Positions 45,650-55,818 of a stretch of DNA of 64,000 bases are shown here, one piece after another; the stretch's first letter is position 1; each line of letters begins with the position of its first letter. Below the pieces are notes generated by a model. That model ran no database searches. It was not told the DNA's origin and saw only the letters and a list, made by a program, of their open reading frames with translations. The DNA comes from Pseudomonas fluorescens (GTDB lineage Bacteria > Pseudomonadota > Gammaproteobacteria > Pseudomonadales > Pseudomonadaceae): the NCBI RefSeq assembly GCF_019212185.1, contig NZ_CP078138.1:5376501-5440500 (forward strand), read 5' to 3'. The position numbers and the translations under genes were made by a program.

Positions 45650-45895
45650 TCAGCGTTTGCCCATCGAACGGCGGGTGCCCGGGGGCGCGGCGCCTGGCAC
45701 TTTGGTATGGCCATTTTTCGCGCCATTCTTGTACCACGGCTGATTGCCCTGCTTGGCCGCGGCCAGTTCGCCCGGCTTGAACGGAAACTTGAAGGCCGGG
45801 ATCGCGGCTTTGCTGTCGCTGTCGGCGCTGGAGTCGACGCTGTCTGGCAGGTCAGCCTGGTCGTCAGCCGCAGGCGTTTGTGTCGGGGAAGTCAT
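45650..45895 (-). CDS. Small hypothetical protein, 81 aa
   Basis: Not recognised. It has an acidic, low-complexity N-terminal half ('DQADLPDSVDSSADSDSK') and a basic C-terminal half ending 'PPGTRRSMGKR'. The split charge and lack of hydrophobic core suggest an intrinsically disordered protein. Start at the ATG at 45895. Codon use is normal for the genome. Confidence 0.6.
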   Translation of the reverse strand: MTSPTQTPAADDQADLPDSVDSSADSDSKAAIPAFKFPFKPGELAAAKQGNQPWYKNGAKNGHTKVPGAAPPGTRRSMGKR

Positions 45896-46117
45896 GAATG
45901 CTCCGGTGTTGCATTGAGTCGGACCCGGAGGGTGGGCCACGAAAGACCGGCAGTATAGCGGGAAGCGCAGCGGCAAGCTTCTGGCTTGAGACGACAAGTC
46001 CTACCGCTCGAAACTGTCACGTCTGTCAGTCAGCGGTCACGCTACTGACCGGATCTACGGCCTATAACAGAGGCATACTGCTACCTATCCTACCCACTGG
46101 CCCTGGCGATTGACCTG

Positions 46118-47287
46118 ATGCCCATACGCAAACGACCCCTGCTGCTTGTCGGCGCCCTGATTGTGCTGGTCGCCGCTGGCGCCTGGATGCTGCTGCGTCC
46201 GACCTCGAGCAAACTGACGGCGCCGACGGCGATTCCCGTGCGGGTGGTCAGCGTCGCCGAACGCGATGTGCCGCGTTACGTCAGCGGGATCGGCTCGGTG
46301 CTGTCACTGCACAGCGTGGTGATTCGTCCGCAGATCGACGGCATCCTTACCAAGCTGCTGGTCAAGGAAGGCCAATTGGTCAAGGCCGGAGATCTGCTGG
46401 CCAGTATCGACGACCGTTCGATTCGCGCCAGTCTCGATCAGGCCAAAGCGCAATTAGGCGAAAGCCAGGCGCAACTTCAGGTGGCACAGGTCAATCTCAA
46501 ACGCTACAAGCTGCTCAGCGTCGACGACGGCGTGTCCAAGCAGACCTACGATCAACAGCAAGCGCTGGTCAAGCAGTTGCAAGCCACCCTGCTGGGTAAT
46601 CAAGCCGCCATCGATGCCGCGCAGGTACAGCTTTCCTACACGCAGATCCGTTCACCGGTCAGCGGTCGGGTCGGCATTCGCACCGTGGACGAAGGCAACT
46701 TCCTGCGCATGAGCGACACCCAGGGCTTGTTCTCAGTGACCCAGATCGACCCCATTGCCGTCGAGTTCTCCCTGCCTCAGCAAATGCTGCCAACCTTGCA
46801 GGGGTTGATCGACGCTACGCCGGCAGCGGCGGTCAACGCTTATCTGGGGGCCGACACAGACGGCCAGACTGGTGACCTGCTAGGTGAAGGCCATCTGACT
46901 CTGATCGACAACCAGATCAACGCCAACACCGGGACCATCCGCGCCAAGGCCGAATTCGACAACGCCAGGCAAAAGCTCTGGCCCGGGCAACTGGTGACCA
47001 TCAAGATCCAGACTGCGCTGAACAAGGACGCGTTGGTGGTGCCGCCGACCGTGGTCCAGCGCGGCCTCGACCAGCATTTCGTGTACCGGGTCAAGGACGG
47101 CAAGGTCGAATCGGTGCCGGTGCAAATGGTCTACCAGAACAGCGAGCTGAACATCATCAAGGGCGTGCAGGCCGGTGACGTGCTGGTCAGCGACGGCCAA
47201 TCGCGACTCAAGCCGGGGGCCAGCGTGCAGGTTCTCGACGAACCACCGGAGCTGACCCAAGCCACCGCCCCGCAGGCCCAGCCATGA
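46118..47287 (+). CDS. RND efflux periplasmic adaptor (MFP) subunit
   Basis: 389 residues. An N-terminal anchor ('LLLVGALIVLVAAGAWMLL', about 8-26) is followed by the lipoyl/barrel-sandwich ('VVIRPQIDGILTKLLVKEGQLVKAGDLLA') and a coiled-coil hairpin (about 105-170). The beta barrel and membrane-proximal domains close it. It is like MdtA/MuxA. It links the RND pump (4-base overlap downstream) to an outer-membrane channel not encoded here. No lipobox is present, so it is anchored by the helix. Confidence 0.9.
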   Translation: MPIRKRPLLLVGALIVLVAAGAWMLLRPTSSKLTAPTAIPVRVVSVAERDVPRYVSGIGSVLSLHSVVIRPQIDGILTKLLVKEGQLVKAGDLLASIDDRSIRASLDQAKAQLGESQAQLQVAQVNLKRYKLLSVDDGVSKQTYDQQQALVKQLQATLLGNQAAIDAAQVQLSYTQIRSPVSGRVGIRTVDEGNFLRMSDTQGLFSVTQIDPIAVEFSLPQQMLPTLQGLIDATPAAAVNAYLGADTDGQTGDLLGEGHLTLIDNQINANTGTIRAKAEFDNARQKLWPGQLVTIKIQTALNKDALVVPPTVVQRGLDQHFVYRVKDGKVESVPVQMVYQNSELNIIKGVQAGDVLVSDGQSRLKPGASVQVLDEPPELTQATAPQAQP

Positions 47288-50200
47288 AGGCCCGTGGCGG
47301 AATCAGCGCCTGGTGCATCGATCATCCGGTGGCTACGGTACTGTTGACCTTTGCCTTGGTGCTGCTCGGCCTGATCGCCTTCCCCAAGCTGCCTATCGCA
47401 CCGCTGCCGGAAGCCGAATTCCCGACCATCCAGGTCAACGCCCTGCTGCCCGGCGCCAGCCCGGACACCATGGCCTCGTCGGTGGCGACGCCACTGGAAG
47501 TGCAGTTCAGCGCGATTCCCGGCGTGACCCAGATGACCTCCAGCAGTGCTCTGGGCTCGACCAATCTGACCCTGCAATTCACCCTCGACAAAAGCATCGA
47601 CACCGCCGCCCAGGAAGTCCAGGCGGCGATCAACACCGCCGCCGGCAAGCTGCCCAAGGACATGCCGACCCTGCCGACCTGGCGCAAGGTCAACCCGGCC
47701 GACAGCCCGGTACTGATCCTCAGCGTCAGCTCGCTGCAAATGCCCGGCACCCAACTGAGCGACTACGCCGAAACCCTGCTCGGCCGCCAGTTGAGCCAGG
47801 TCGACGGTGTCGGCCAGGTCAATATCACCGGGCAGCAACGCCCGGCGATTCGCGTCCAGGCCTCGGCCGACAAACTCGCCGCCATCGGCCTGACCCTGGC
47901 CGACATTCGCCTGGCGATCCAGCAGACCAGCCTCAACCTGGCCAAGGGCGCGCTGTATGGCGAGTCGAGCATCTCGACGCTTTCGACCAACGATCAGTTA
48001 TTCCACCCTGAGGAATACGGCCAGCTGATCGTTTCCTACAAGGACGGTGCGCCCGTACATCTGCGCGATGTGGCCAAGGTGGTCAACGGTGCGGAAGATG
48101 CCTACGTGCAGGCTTGGTCCGGCACGCAACCCGGAGTCAACCTGGTGATTTTCCGCCAGCCGGGCGCCAATATCGTCGAGACCGTCGACCGCATTCAGGC
48201 CGCCTTGCCGAGCCTGCAGGCGATGCTGCCGGCGTCGGTCGAGGTCAAGGTGCTGATTGACCGCACCCAGACCATCCGCGCCTCGTTGCATGAAGTGGAG
48301 CTGACCCTGCTGATCGCGGTGCTGCTGGTGGTTGCGGTGATGGCGCTGTTCCTGCGCCAGCTGTCGGCGACCTTGATTGTCTCCAGCGTGCTGGCGGTGT
48401 CGTTGATCGCCAGTTTCGCCCTGATGTACGTGATGGGCTTCAGCCTGAACAACCTGACCCTGGTGGCGATCGTGATTTCCGTCGGCTTCGTGGTCGACGA
48501 TGCGATTGTCGTGGTGGAGAACATCCACCGCCACCTGGAAGCCGGCGATGGCATGCGCGAAGCTGCAATCAAGGGCGCCGGCGAGATCGGCTTCACGGTG
48601 GTGTCGATCAGCTTCTCGCTGGTGGCGGCGTTCATTCCGCTGCTGTTCATGGGCGGTGTGGTCGGGCGGCTGTTCAAGGAATTCGCCCTGACCGCCACCT
48701 CGACCATCATGATTTCGGTGGTGGTATCCCTGACCCTGGCCCCAACCCTGGCCGCGCTGTTCATGCGTGCGCCGAAACACCACGCCCAGTCCAGGCCGGG
48801 CTTTGGCGAGCGGCTGCTGGCCTGGTACGAGCATGGCCTGCGCCGCGCCCTGGCTCACCAGAAGCTGATGCTCGGGGTGTTCCTGGTGACACTGGGGATG
48901 GCGGTGGCCGGTTACGTATATATCCCCAAAGGCTTCTTCCCGGTGCAGGACACCGGTTTCGTCCTCGGCACCACCGAAGCCGCTGCCGATATTTCCTACG
49001 GCGACATGGTGAAAAAACACCTGGCGATGGCGAAAATCGTCGCTGCCGATCCCGCCGTTCAGGCGTTCTCCCACTCGGTCGGCGTCTCGGGCAGCAACCA
49101 GACCATCGCCAACGGCCGGTTCTGGATCGCCCTGAAAAAACGTGGCGATCGCGATGTCTCGGCGAGTGAGTTCATCGACCGGATCCGCCCGCAATTGATG
49201 AAGGTCCCGGGCATCGTCCTCTACCTGCGCGCCGGCCAGGACATCAACCTCAGTTCCGGCCCGAGCCGCGCCCAGTACCAGTACGTGCTCAAGAGCAATG
49301 ACGGCCCGACCCTCAACCTGTGGACCCAGCGCCTGACCGAAAAACTGCGCACTATCCCGGCCTTCCGCGACCTGTCCAACGACCTGCAACTGGGCGGCAG
49401 CATCACCCACATCAGCATCGATCGGGCCGCCGCCGCGCGTTTCGGGCTGACCGCCAGTGACGTCGACGAGGCACTCTACGACGCCTTCGGCCAGCGTCAG
49501 GTCAATGAGTTTCAGACCCAGATCAACCAGTACAACGTGATCCTCGAACTCGACACCCGCCAGCGCGGCAAGGCCGAAAGCCTGGCCTACTTCTACCTGC
49601 GTTCGCCCTTGAGCGGCGAGATGGTGCCGTTGTCAGCGCTCGCGCGTTTTGAAGCGCCGACGGTCGGCCCGCTGTCCATCGCCCACGACGGCATGTTCCC
49701 GGCCGCCAACCTGTCCTTCAACCTGGCCCCCGGCGTGGCCTTGGGCGATGCGGTGATCCTGCTCAATCAGGCGAAAGCCGAGATCGGCATGCCGACTTCA
49801 GTCAACGGTAACTTCCAGGGCGCCGCCCAGGCGTTCCAGAGCTCGTTGGCCAGTCAGCCGTGGCTGATCCTCGCCGCGCTGGTGGCGGTGTACATCATCC
49901 TCGGCGTGCTCTACGAGAGTTTCGTACATCCGCTGACGATCATTTCCACACTGCCGTCGGCCGGCCTGGGCGCGCTGATCATGCTCTGGCTGCTGGGCCA
50001 GGACTTTTCGATCATGGCCCTGATCGGGCTGGTGCTGCTGATCGGCATCGTCAAGAAGAACGGCATCCTGATGATCGACTTCGCCCTCGATGCCCAGCGC
50101 AATGGCGGCCTGTCGCCCGAGGAGGCGATCTATAAAGCCTGTATCACCCGTTTCCGGCCGATCATCATGACCACCCTCGCCGCCCTGCTCGGCGCCCTGC

Positions 50201-50379
50201 CGTTGATGCTCGGCCACGGCACCGGCGCCGAGTTGCGCCAGCCGCTGGGCATCGCCGTGGTCGGCGGGTTGCTGGTCAGCCAGGCGCTGACGCTGTTCAC
50301 CACGCCGGTCATATACTTGTGGCTTGAGCGGCTATTCCATCGGCCCACGTCAGCGCCCGCGCTGGCGACCACACACTGA
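47284..50379 (+). CDS. RND-family efflux pump (HAE-1, MdtB/MdtC-like)
   Basis: 1031 residues with the RND layout: twelve membrane helices and two large periplasmic loops. The proton-relay pair D-D is in 'GFVVDDAIVVVENIHRH' (TM4) and the lysine in 'GIVKKNGILMIDFALD' (TM10), both marks of HAE-1 multidrug pumps rather than metal pumps. Only one RND gene is present, unlike mdtBC, and no outer-membrane factor follows. The gene is followed 8 bases later by a two-component pair that probably controls it. Confidence 0.93.
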   Translation: MKARGGISAWCIDHPVATVLLTFALVLLGLIAFPKLPIAPLPEAEFPTIQVNALLPGASPDTMASSVATPLEVQFSAIPGVTQMTSSSALGSTNLTLQFTLDKSIDTAAQEVQAAINTAAGKLPKDMPTLPTWRKVNPADSPVLILSVSSLQMPGTQLSDYAETLLGRQLSQVDGVGQVNITGQQRPAIRVQASADKLAAIGLTLADIRLAIQQTSLNLAKGALYGESSISTLSTNDQLFHPEEYGQLIVSYKDGAPVHLRDVAKVVNGAEDAYVQAWSGTQPGVNLVIFRQPGANIVETVDRIQAALPSLQAMLPASVEVKVLIDRTQTIRASLHEVELTLLIAVLLVVAVMALFLRQLSATLIVSSVLAVSLIASFALMYVMGFSLNNLTLVAIVISVGFVVDDAIVVVENIHRHLEAGDGMREAAIKGAGEIGFTVVSISFSLVAAFIPLLFMGGVVGRLFKEFALTATSTIMISVVVSLTLAPTLAALFMRAPKHHAQSRPGFGERLLAWYEHGLRRALAHQKLMLGVFLVTLGMAVAGYVYIPKGFFPVQDTGFVLGTTEAAADISYGDMVKKHLAMAKIVAADPAVQAFSHSVGVSGSNQTIANGRFWIALKKRGDRDVSASEFIDRIRPQLMKVPGIVLYLRAGQDINLSSGPSRAQYQYVLKSNDGPTLNLWTQRLTEKLRTIPAFRDLSNDLQLGGSITHISIDRAAAARFGLTASDVDEALYDAFGQRQVNEFQTQINQYNVILELDTRQRGKAESLAYFYLRSPLSGEMVPLSALARFEAPTVGPLSIAHDGMFPAANLSFNLAPGVALGDAVILLNQAKAEIGMPTSVNGNFQGAAQAFQSSLASQPWLILAALVAVYIILGVLYESFVHPLTIISTLPSAGLGALIMLWLLGQDFSIMALIGLVLLIGIVKKNGILMIDFALDAQRNGGLSPEEAIYKACITRFRPIIMTTLAALLGALPLMLGHGTGAELRQPLGIAVVGGLLVSQALTLFTTPVIYLWLERLFHRPTSAPALATTH

Positions 50380-50387
50380 GGCGGGTC

Positions 50388-51065
50388 ATGCGCGTCCTGA
50401 TTGTCGAAGACGAAGAAAAAACCGCGGACTACTTGTATCGCGGCCTGACCGAACAAGGCTACACCGTGGACGTGGCGCCGGACGGTATCGAAGGCCTGCA
50501 CCTGGCCCTGGAAGGCGACTACGCGGTGATCGTCCTCGACGTCATGTTGCCCGGCCTCGACGGTTTTGGTGTGCTGCGGGCCCTGCGCGCGCGCAAGCAG
50601 ACGCCGGTGATCATGCTCACTGCCCGGGAACGAGTCGAAGACCGTATCCGCGGCTTGCGCGACGGCGCCGACGACTACCTCGGCAAGCCGTTCTCGTTCC
50701 TCGAATTGGTCGCTCGCCTGCAAGCCCTGACCCGGCGCAGCGGCGGCCACGAACCGGTGCAGGTCAGCGTCGCCGACTTGTGGATCGACCTGATCAGCCG
50801 CAAGGCTACCCGCGCCGGCACGCGCCTGGACCTGACCGCCAAGGAATTCTCGCTGCTCAGCGTATTAGCCCGCCGCCAGGGGGAAATCCTCTCGAAAACC
50901 TCGATTGCGGAGATGGTCTGGGACATCAATTTCGATAGCGATGCCAACGTCGTCGAGGTCGCAATCAAGCGCCTGCGGGCGAAGATCGACGGCCCATTCG
51001 AAGAGAAACTGCTGCACACCATCCGTGGCATGGGCTACGTGCTGGAGAGCCGTCGTGCCCCGTAA
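50388..51065 (+). CDS. OmpR-family response regulator of the RND operon
   Basis: 225 residues: receiver with D51 in 'VIVLDVMLPGLDG', 'DDYLGKPF', and a winged-helix domain ending 'TIRGMGYVLE'. This is the CopR/CusR/IrlR group that usually governs metal or efflux systems. It is 8 bases after the pump gene and overlaps the kinase gene by 11 bases. Confidence 0.93.
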   Translation: MRVLIVEDEEKTADYLYRGLTEQGYTVDVAPDGIEGLHLALEGDYAVIVLDVMLPGLDGFGVLRALRARKQTPVIMLTARERVEDRIRGLRDGADDYLGKPFSFLELVARLQALTRRSGGHEPVQVSVADLWIDLISRKATRAGTRLDLTAKEFSLLSVLARRQGEILSKTSIAEMVWDINFDSDANVVEVAIKRLRAKIDGPFEEKLLHTIRGMGYVLESRRAP

Positions 51066-52419
51066 CTCCATCGCCCTGCGCCTGAGCGCGATGTTCAGCC
51101 TGGTGGCGGCGCTGGTGTTCCTGCTGATCGGCTGGGCCTTGTATCAACAGGTCGACAAGGGCCTGGGCCTGCTGCCGGAAGCCGAGCTGGACGCGCGCTA
51201 CAGCGTGCTCGAATCCACGGTCGGGCGCTTCGGTACACCGGAGCATTGGGTGAAGATCAACAACAAGCTCAAGCTGCTGGGTGAAGAAGACAAACGCATC
51301 AGCTTCTGGATCATCAGCGGCGACCGCCAATACGAGTACGGCACCATCACCCCGCAGATTCGTGCCTTTGCCGAAGGCCCGCTGGGCATGCGCGACATGC
51401 AGTTGCCGCAGCAACCCTACCCGCTCAAGGTGCTGGTCAGCCAGTTCCCGGCCAAGGATCAGCGCCCGCCCCTGCGCTTCATGATCGGCATCGACACCCA
51501 GACGGTTTATGAAACCCAGCACCACTTGCTGATCGCCTTGATCGGCCTGGCGATCATCGGTGTGCTGCTGTCGTGCGCCTTGAGTTATTGGGTCGCGCGC
51601 ATTGGTCTCAAACCGCTGATCAAGTTGTCCCACGAGGCGCAACGCCTAGCGCCGCCGCTGTTGTCGGCACGCCTGCAACTGTCACCCCTACCGCCGGAAC
51701 TCGATCAGTTCGTCACCTCATTCAACTCGACCCTGGAACGGGTCGAGCAAGCCTATACGCGCCTCGAGTCGTTCAACGCCGACGTCGCCCATGAACTGCG
51801 TTCGCCGCTGACCAACCTGATCGGCCAGACCCAGGTGGCCCTCACCCGCGGGCGATCGGCGGAGCATTACTTCGAGGTGCTGCAATCGAACCTCGAGGAG
51901 CTGGAACGCCTGCGCTCGATCATCAACGACATGCTGTTTCTCGCCAGCGCCGACCAGGGCAGCAAGGCCACCAAACTCACCACAACCTCGCTGGCTGATG
52001 AAGTGGCGACCACCCTTGACTACCTGGACTTCATCCTCGAAGACGCCCAGGTCCGCGTGCACGTCAGCGGCGATGCCAAGGTGCAGATCGAGATCGCCCA
52101 CCTGCGCCGGGCATTGATCAACCTGCTGAACAACGCCGTGCAGCACACCGCCCCCGGCCAGGTGATCGAGGTGCATATCGCCACCGAAGAACACCAGGTG
52201 CGCCTTGGCGTGGCCAACCCGGGCGAGCCCATCGCCGGTGAGCACCTGGGCCGGCTGTTCGAGCGCTTCTATCGGGTCGACGCCTCGCGCAGCAACAGCG
52301 GCGCCAACCATGGCCTGGGCCTGGCCATCGTCAAGGCGATTGCGTTGATGCACGGCGGCGACGTGTTTGTGCGCAGCGATGATGGGGTCAATACCTTCGG
52401 CATCTGTTTGCCGGTATGA
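51055..52419 (+). CDS. Sensor histidine kinase of the RND operon (CusS/IrlS-like)
   Basis: 454 residues from a GTG at 51055 (next in-frame ATG at 51091 would trim the N-terminus just before TM1). Two membrane helices (about 12-30 and 158-180) enclose a periplasmic domain of about 125 residues; HAMP; H box 'DVAHELRSPLTNLIG' (H246); N box 'INLLNNAVQHT'; 'GANHGLGLAIVKAI'. It belongs to the heavy-metal sensor kinase family by architecture, but the pump is of the drug type, so the signal is uncertain. Confidence 0.92.
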   Translation: MPRNSIALRLSAMFSLVAALVFLLIGWALYQQVDKGLGLLPEAELDARYSVLESTVGRFGTPEHWVKINNKLKLLGEEDKRISFWIISGDRQYEYGTITPQIRAFAEGPLGMRDMQLPQQPYPLKVLVSQFPAKDQRPPLRFMIGIDTQTVYETQHHLLIALIGLAIIGVLLSCALSYWVARIGLKPLIKLSHEAQRLAPPLLSARLQLSPLPPELDQFVTSFNSTLERVEQAYTRLESFNADVAHELRSPLTNLIGQTQVALTRGRSAEHYFEVLQSNLEELERLRSIINDMLFLASADQGSKATKLTTTSLADEVATTLDYLDFILEDAQVRVHVSGDAKVQIEIAHLRRALINLLNNAVQHTAPGQVIEVHIATEEHQVRLGVANPGEPIAGEHLGRLFERFYRVDASRSNSGANHGLGLAIVKAIALMHGGDVFVRSDDGVNTFGICLPV

Positions 52420-52531
52420 CTGTTGCCTCTGGCGCAATAGTCCTTTCTGTAAATCGCACTGTTTCCTTTTGCCCAAGCGCCTTATCTTTGCCCGCACCAA
52501 ACAGCACTTGCCAAGCAAGAAGGTTTTAAAG

Positions 52532-52756
52532 ATGTCCAACAGTATGGGTATTGCCAGCGCTTTCGTTTTGTCGTCCCTGTTCCTTTCGCCTTTGGCCATG
52601 GCCGAAGAGTCGCCAGCCTTTGTCGCGCAGAATGCTGCACGCGCTGCCGCCTTCGACCAGGCCCAGGCCGAACTGACCGCCAAGACCCAAAACCCTGAGC
52701 ACGCCCCGCAAGCATCGACTATCAAGGCTCAACCACAGGTTGAAAAAGATAGCTGA
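52532..52756 (+). CDS. Small exported protein, 74 aa, function unknown
   Basis: A clear signal peptide ('MGIASAFVLSSLFLSPLAMA', cleavage near residue 24) precedes a short, helical, Ala/Gln-rich mature part of about 50 residues without cysteines. A ribosome-binding region (aagaagg) lies upstream. A strong terminator follows. No family is recognised; it may be an envelope peptide co-regulated with the efflux pump, but it has its own upstream region. Confidence 0.65.
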   Translation: MSNSMGIASAFVLSSLFLSPLAMAEESPAFVAQNAARAAAFDQAQAELTAKTQNPEHAPQASTIKAQPQVEKDS

Positions 52757-52819
52757 TTCGCACTATGTAACTGTTTCCCTCGACACTTTTCCGGGCTCTT
52801 TCCCAGGTTGAGTTGTCTT

Positions 52820-52849
52820 AAAAGCCGCTGCTATCAGCGGCTTTTTTTT
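52820..52849 (+). terminator. Rho-independent terminator after the small exported gene
   Basis: Stem aaagccgctg/cagcggcttt with a 5-base loop followed by eight T. Confidence 0.9.
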
Positions 52850-52949
52850 GTTGTGCTTTTAAACTTGCACGCCTCTTCATTTCCGCTCGCAAAGATTGGA
52901 TTTTCAAACAATAACCCTGTTGGCTATAGGTCCAAGAAGATGTATTCCC

Positions 52950-53108
52950 GTGAGCATCACCGTTAGACGCAAAACCCTGTTCGTTGCAGTCGCTGCAACG
53001 ATCGCCGCACGCTGGATCTGAGCAACGTCGATCCGGACGGTTATCCGCTGATTGTTTTCCAGCCAAGCAGTAGCCGCTTGGTGCAGTTTACTCAGGCAAA
53101 TGAAATAC
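52950..53108 (+). pseudogene. Debris of an exported-protein gene
   Basis: From the GTG at 52950 a signal-like start reads 'VSITVRRKTLFVAVAATIAA' and stops at 53019-53021. In another frame, from about 53006, comes protein-like text 'TLDLSNVDPDGYPLIVFQPS' and then 'SSRLVQFTQ', which runs into the REP unit. The two pieces look like the two ends of one gene joined after a deletion with a frame change. The parent family is not recognised. Confidence 0.45.
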
Positions 53109-53111
53109 TTT

Positions 53112-53139
53112 GTCGGAGCGAGCAAGCTCGCTCCTACAG
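53112..53139 (+). repeat. Single REP-like unit
   Basis: tgtcggagcgagcaagctcg followed by ctcctaca: a short perfect hairpin variant of the REP family (gagcaagctc in place of gagcctgctc), directly upstream of the diguanylate cyclase. Confidence 0.75.
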
Positions 53140-53158
53140 TTTATTTATTTGTCAGAGC

Positions 53159-54661
53159 ATGAGCCGTATGCACCTTCACTTGACGGGCAACACCCGGCGC
53201 CCGGAATTCATGCTGATTCTGGGCAGCTCGCTGACAGTCATTGCGATTATCGCCATCGTCACCTTCCTGCTCATCCGCGAGCACGCTAACGCTTTGCAGG
53301 CCGCGACCCGCAGTGCGACCAACATCGTGCAGTTGATCGACGCCGATGTGCTGCGTAATGTCGAACTCTATGACCTGTCGCTGCAGGGCCTGATCGCCGC
53401 CTCCCAGCGCAAGGACCTGCAACAGGTGTCACCGCAGGTGCGCCATCTGGTGCTGTTCGACCGTTCCAGCGCCGCACGCTTCAAAGGCGATCTGCTGTTG
53501 TTGGACAAGTACGGCAACGTCACCGCGGACTCCTCGCTGATCGAACCCAAGCCGGGCAATTTCGCCGACCGCGACTACTTCCTCGCCCATGCCTTCAATC
53601 ACGACACCGAGATGTTTATCAGCCGCCCGTTCAAGGCTCGCTGTGACTGTGCCGACAGCGGCCAGTGGCAGATCAGCTTCAGCCGCCGCATCTCCTCCAC
53701 CAGTGGCGAGTTCCTTGGCGTCGCCGTGGCGTCGATGCGCCTCGAGTACTTCGACGAACTGTTCAAGGGTCTGGACATCGGCAACGACAGCACCCTCAAC
53801 GTGCTCGACAATGACGGTATCCTGCTCGCGCAAAAACCCATGCTGCTCAATAACAGCATCGGCCAGAGCTTCGGCGCCCGTCCCAACGTAGTGCGCATCA
53901 TGCGCGAGGGCAACGGCAGCTTTACCAGCGTGTCGAGCATTGACCATCGCGACCGGTTGTACACCTTCTCCCGCGTCGGCAACCTGCCGCTGACAGTGAG
54001 CGTGGCGCTATCGGTGGATGAAATTTTCGCGACCTGGCGGCGCACCGCCTACGTCATCAGCGGCGCCACCGGGGTGCTGTGCACTGGCCTGCTGTGGCTG
54101 ACCCTGCTGCTGTGCCGCGAGCTGCGCCTGCGGCATCACGCCGAGCGGGAGCTGGCGCAGCAGGCGGCCATCGATGCGTTGACCGGCGTCGCTAACCGAC
54201 GCACCCTGGATGCGGTATTGAGCCGCGAGTGGTCGCGAGCCCAGCGTACGGGCACGCCGCTGTCGATGCTGATGATCGACGCCGATCACTTCAAGGCCTT
54301 CAATGATCGCCATGGCCATCAGGGCGGTGACGATGCCCTGCGCGAACTGGCCCGGGTCATCACCGAAAACATCCGACGCCCCGGTGACCTGGCGGCCCGT
54401 TATGGCGGCGAAGAATTTGCCGTGGTGCTGCCAGAGACAGACAACGCCGGAGCCCTGCGGATTGCCGAGAACATTCGCGCAGCGGTCGAGCAGATGCCGC
54501 TGTTGGCCGGTGACCAAGCGCCGATGACTGTGAGCGTCGGGCTTGCTACTTCCAGTGGACTGCCGAGCGAGAGCCTGGAGAATCTGATGTTCAGGGCGGA
54601 CAAGGCGCTGTATCAGGCCAAGGGCGAGGGGCGGAATCGGGTGGTGAGCGCGTTGGGGTAG
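53159..54661 (+). CDS. Membrane-bound diguanylate cyclase with extracytoplasmic Cache-type sensor
   Basis: 500 residues. TM1 (about 18-38), a periplasmic PDC/Cache domain (about 45-290, 'GNFADRDYFLAH', 'ISRPFKARCDC', 'QWQISFSRRI'), TM2 (about 296-318) and a C-terminal GGDEF domain. The active-site motif is G-G-E-E-F (416-420), and R-P-G-D five residues before it is an intact inhibitory I-site, so the enzyme should make c-di-GMP with product feedback. The start is the ATG at 53159 (53168 is also possible); neither has a strong ribosome-binding site, and the upstream DNA is gene debris plus a REP, so expression may be low or altered. Confidence 0.88.
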   Translation: MSRMHLHLTGNTRRPEFMLILGSSLTVIAIIAIVTFLLIREHANALQAATRSATNIVQLIDADVLRNVELYDLSLQGLIAASQRKDLQQVSPQVRHLVLFDRSSAARFKGDLLLLDKYGNVTADSSLIEPKPGNFADRDYFLAHAFNHDTEMFISRPFKARCDCADSGQWQISFSRRISSTSGEFLGVAVASMRLEYFDELFKGLDIGNDSTLNVLDNDGILLAQKPMLLNNSIGQSFGARPNVVRIMREGNGSFTSVSSIDHRDRLYTFSRVGNLPLTVSVALSVDEIFATWRRTAYVISGATGVLCTGLLWLTLLLCRELRLRHHAERELAQQAAIDALTGVANRRTLDAVLSREWSRAQRTGTPLSMLMIDADHFKAFNDRHGHQGGDDALRELARVITENIRRPGDLAARYGGEEFAVVLPETDNAGALRIAENIRAAVEQMPLLAGDQAPMTVSVGLATSSGLPSESLENLMFRADKALYQAKGEGRNRVVSALG

Positions 54662-54683
54662 GTTTGAGGTGTGCGTTGTCGTT

Positions 54684-54709
54684 CTTCGCGAGCAGGCTCG
54701 CCCCCACAA
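54684..54709 (-). repeat. Single REP unit
   Basis: cgcgagcaggctcgccccca, a REP half-unit with a slightly decayed end, between the convergent cyclase and lpxC genes. Confidence 0.75.
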
Positions 54710-54742
54710 AAGAAGGACAGTGAGCGGGAGTAAAATCCGGGA

Positions 54743-54773
54743 TAAAAAAAGGCCACCCGAAGGCAGCCTTTAA
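54743..54773 (-). terminator. Rho-independent terminator of lpxC
   Basis: On the minus strand, aaggctgcc pairs with ggtggcctt around a ttcg tetraloop, followed by seven T. Confidence 0.88.
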
Positions 54774-54794
54774 AAAACTAGAGAGGTTTTTTAC

Positions 54795-55742
<948 letters not shown>

Positions 55743-55818
55743 TCAACAAAGGCTGGCGATGATAGCAGACCACGCCTTTGCTGAACACCAATCACCTTCA
55801 TAGCCCTAATACATTCCA

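Larger units (their letters stand above)
52757..53158. other. Intergenic region upstream of the diguanylate cyclase
   Basis: 402 bases with, in order, a terminator, an AT-richer stretch (52850-52945), gene debris and a REP unit, each listed separately. I see no other gene and no clear promoter for the cyclase. Confidence 0.55.

Noticed and set aside
47998..49410. 470-codon minus-strand open frame
   Set aside because: Antisense to the RND pump; Gln/His-rich shadow.
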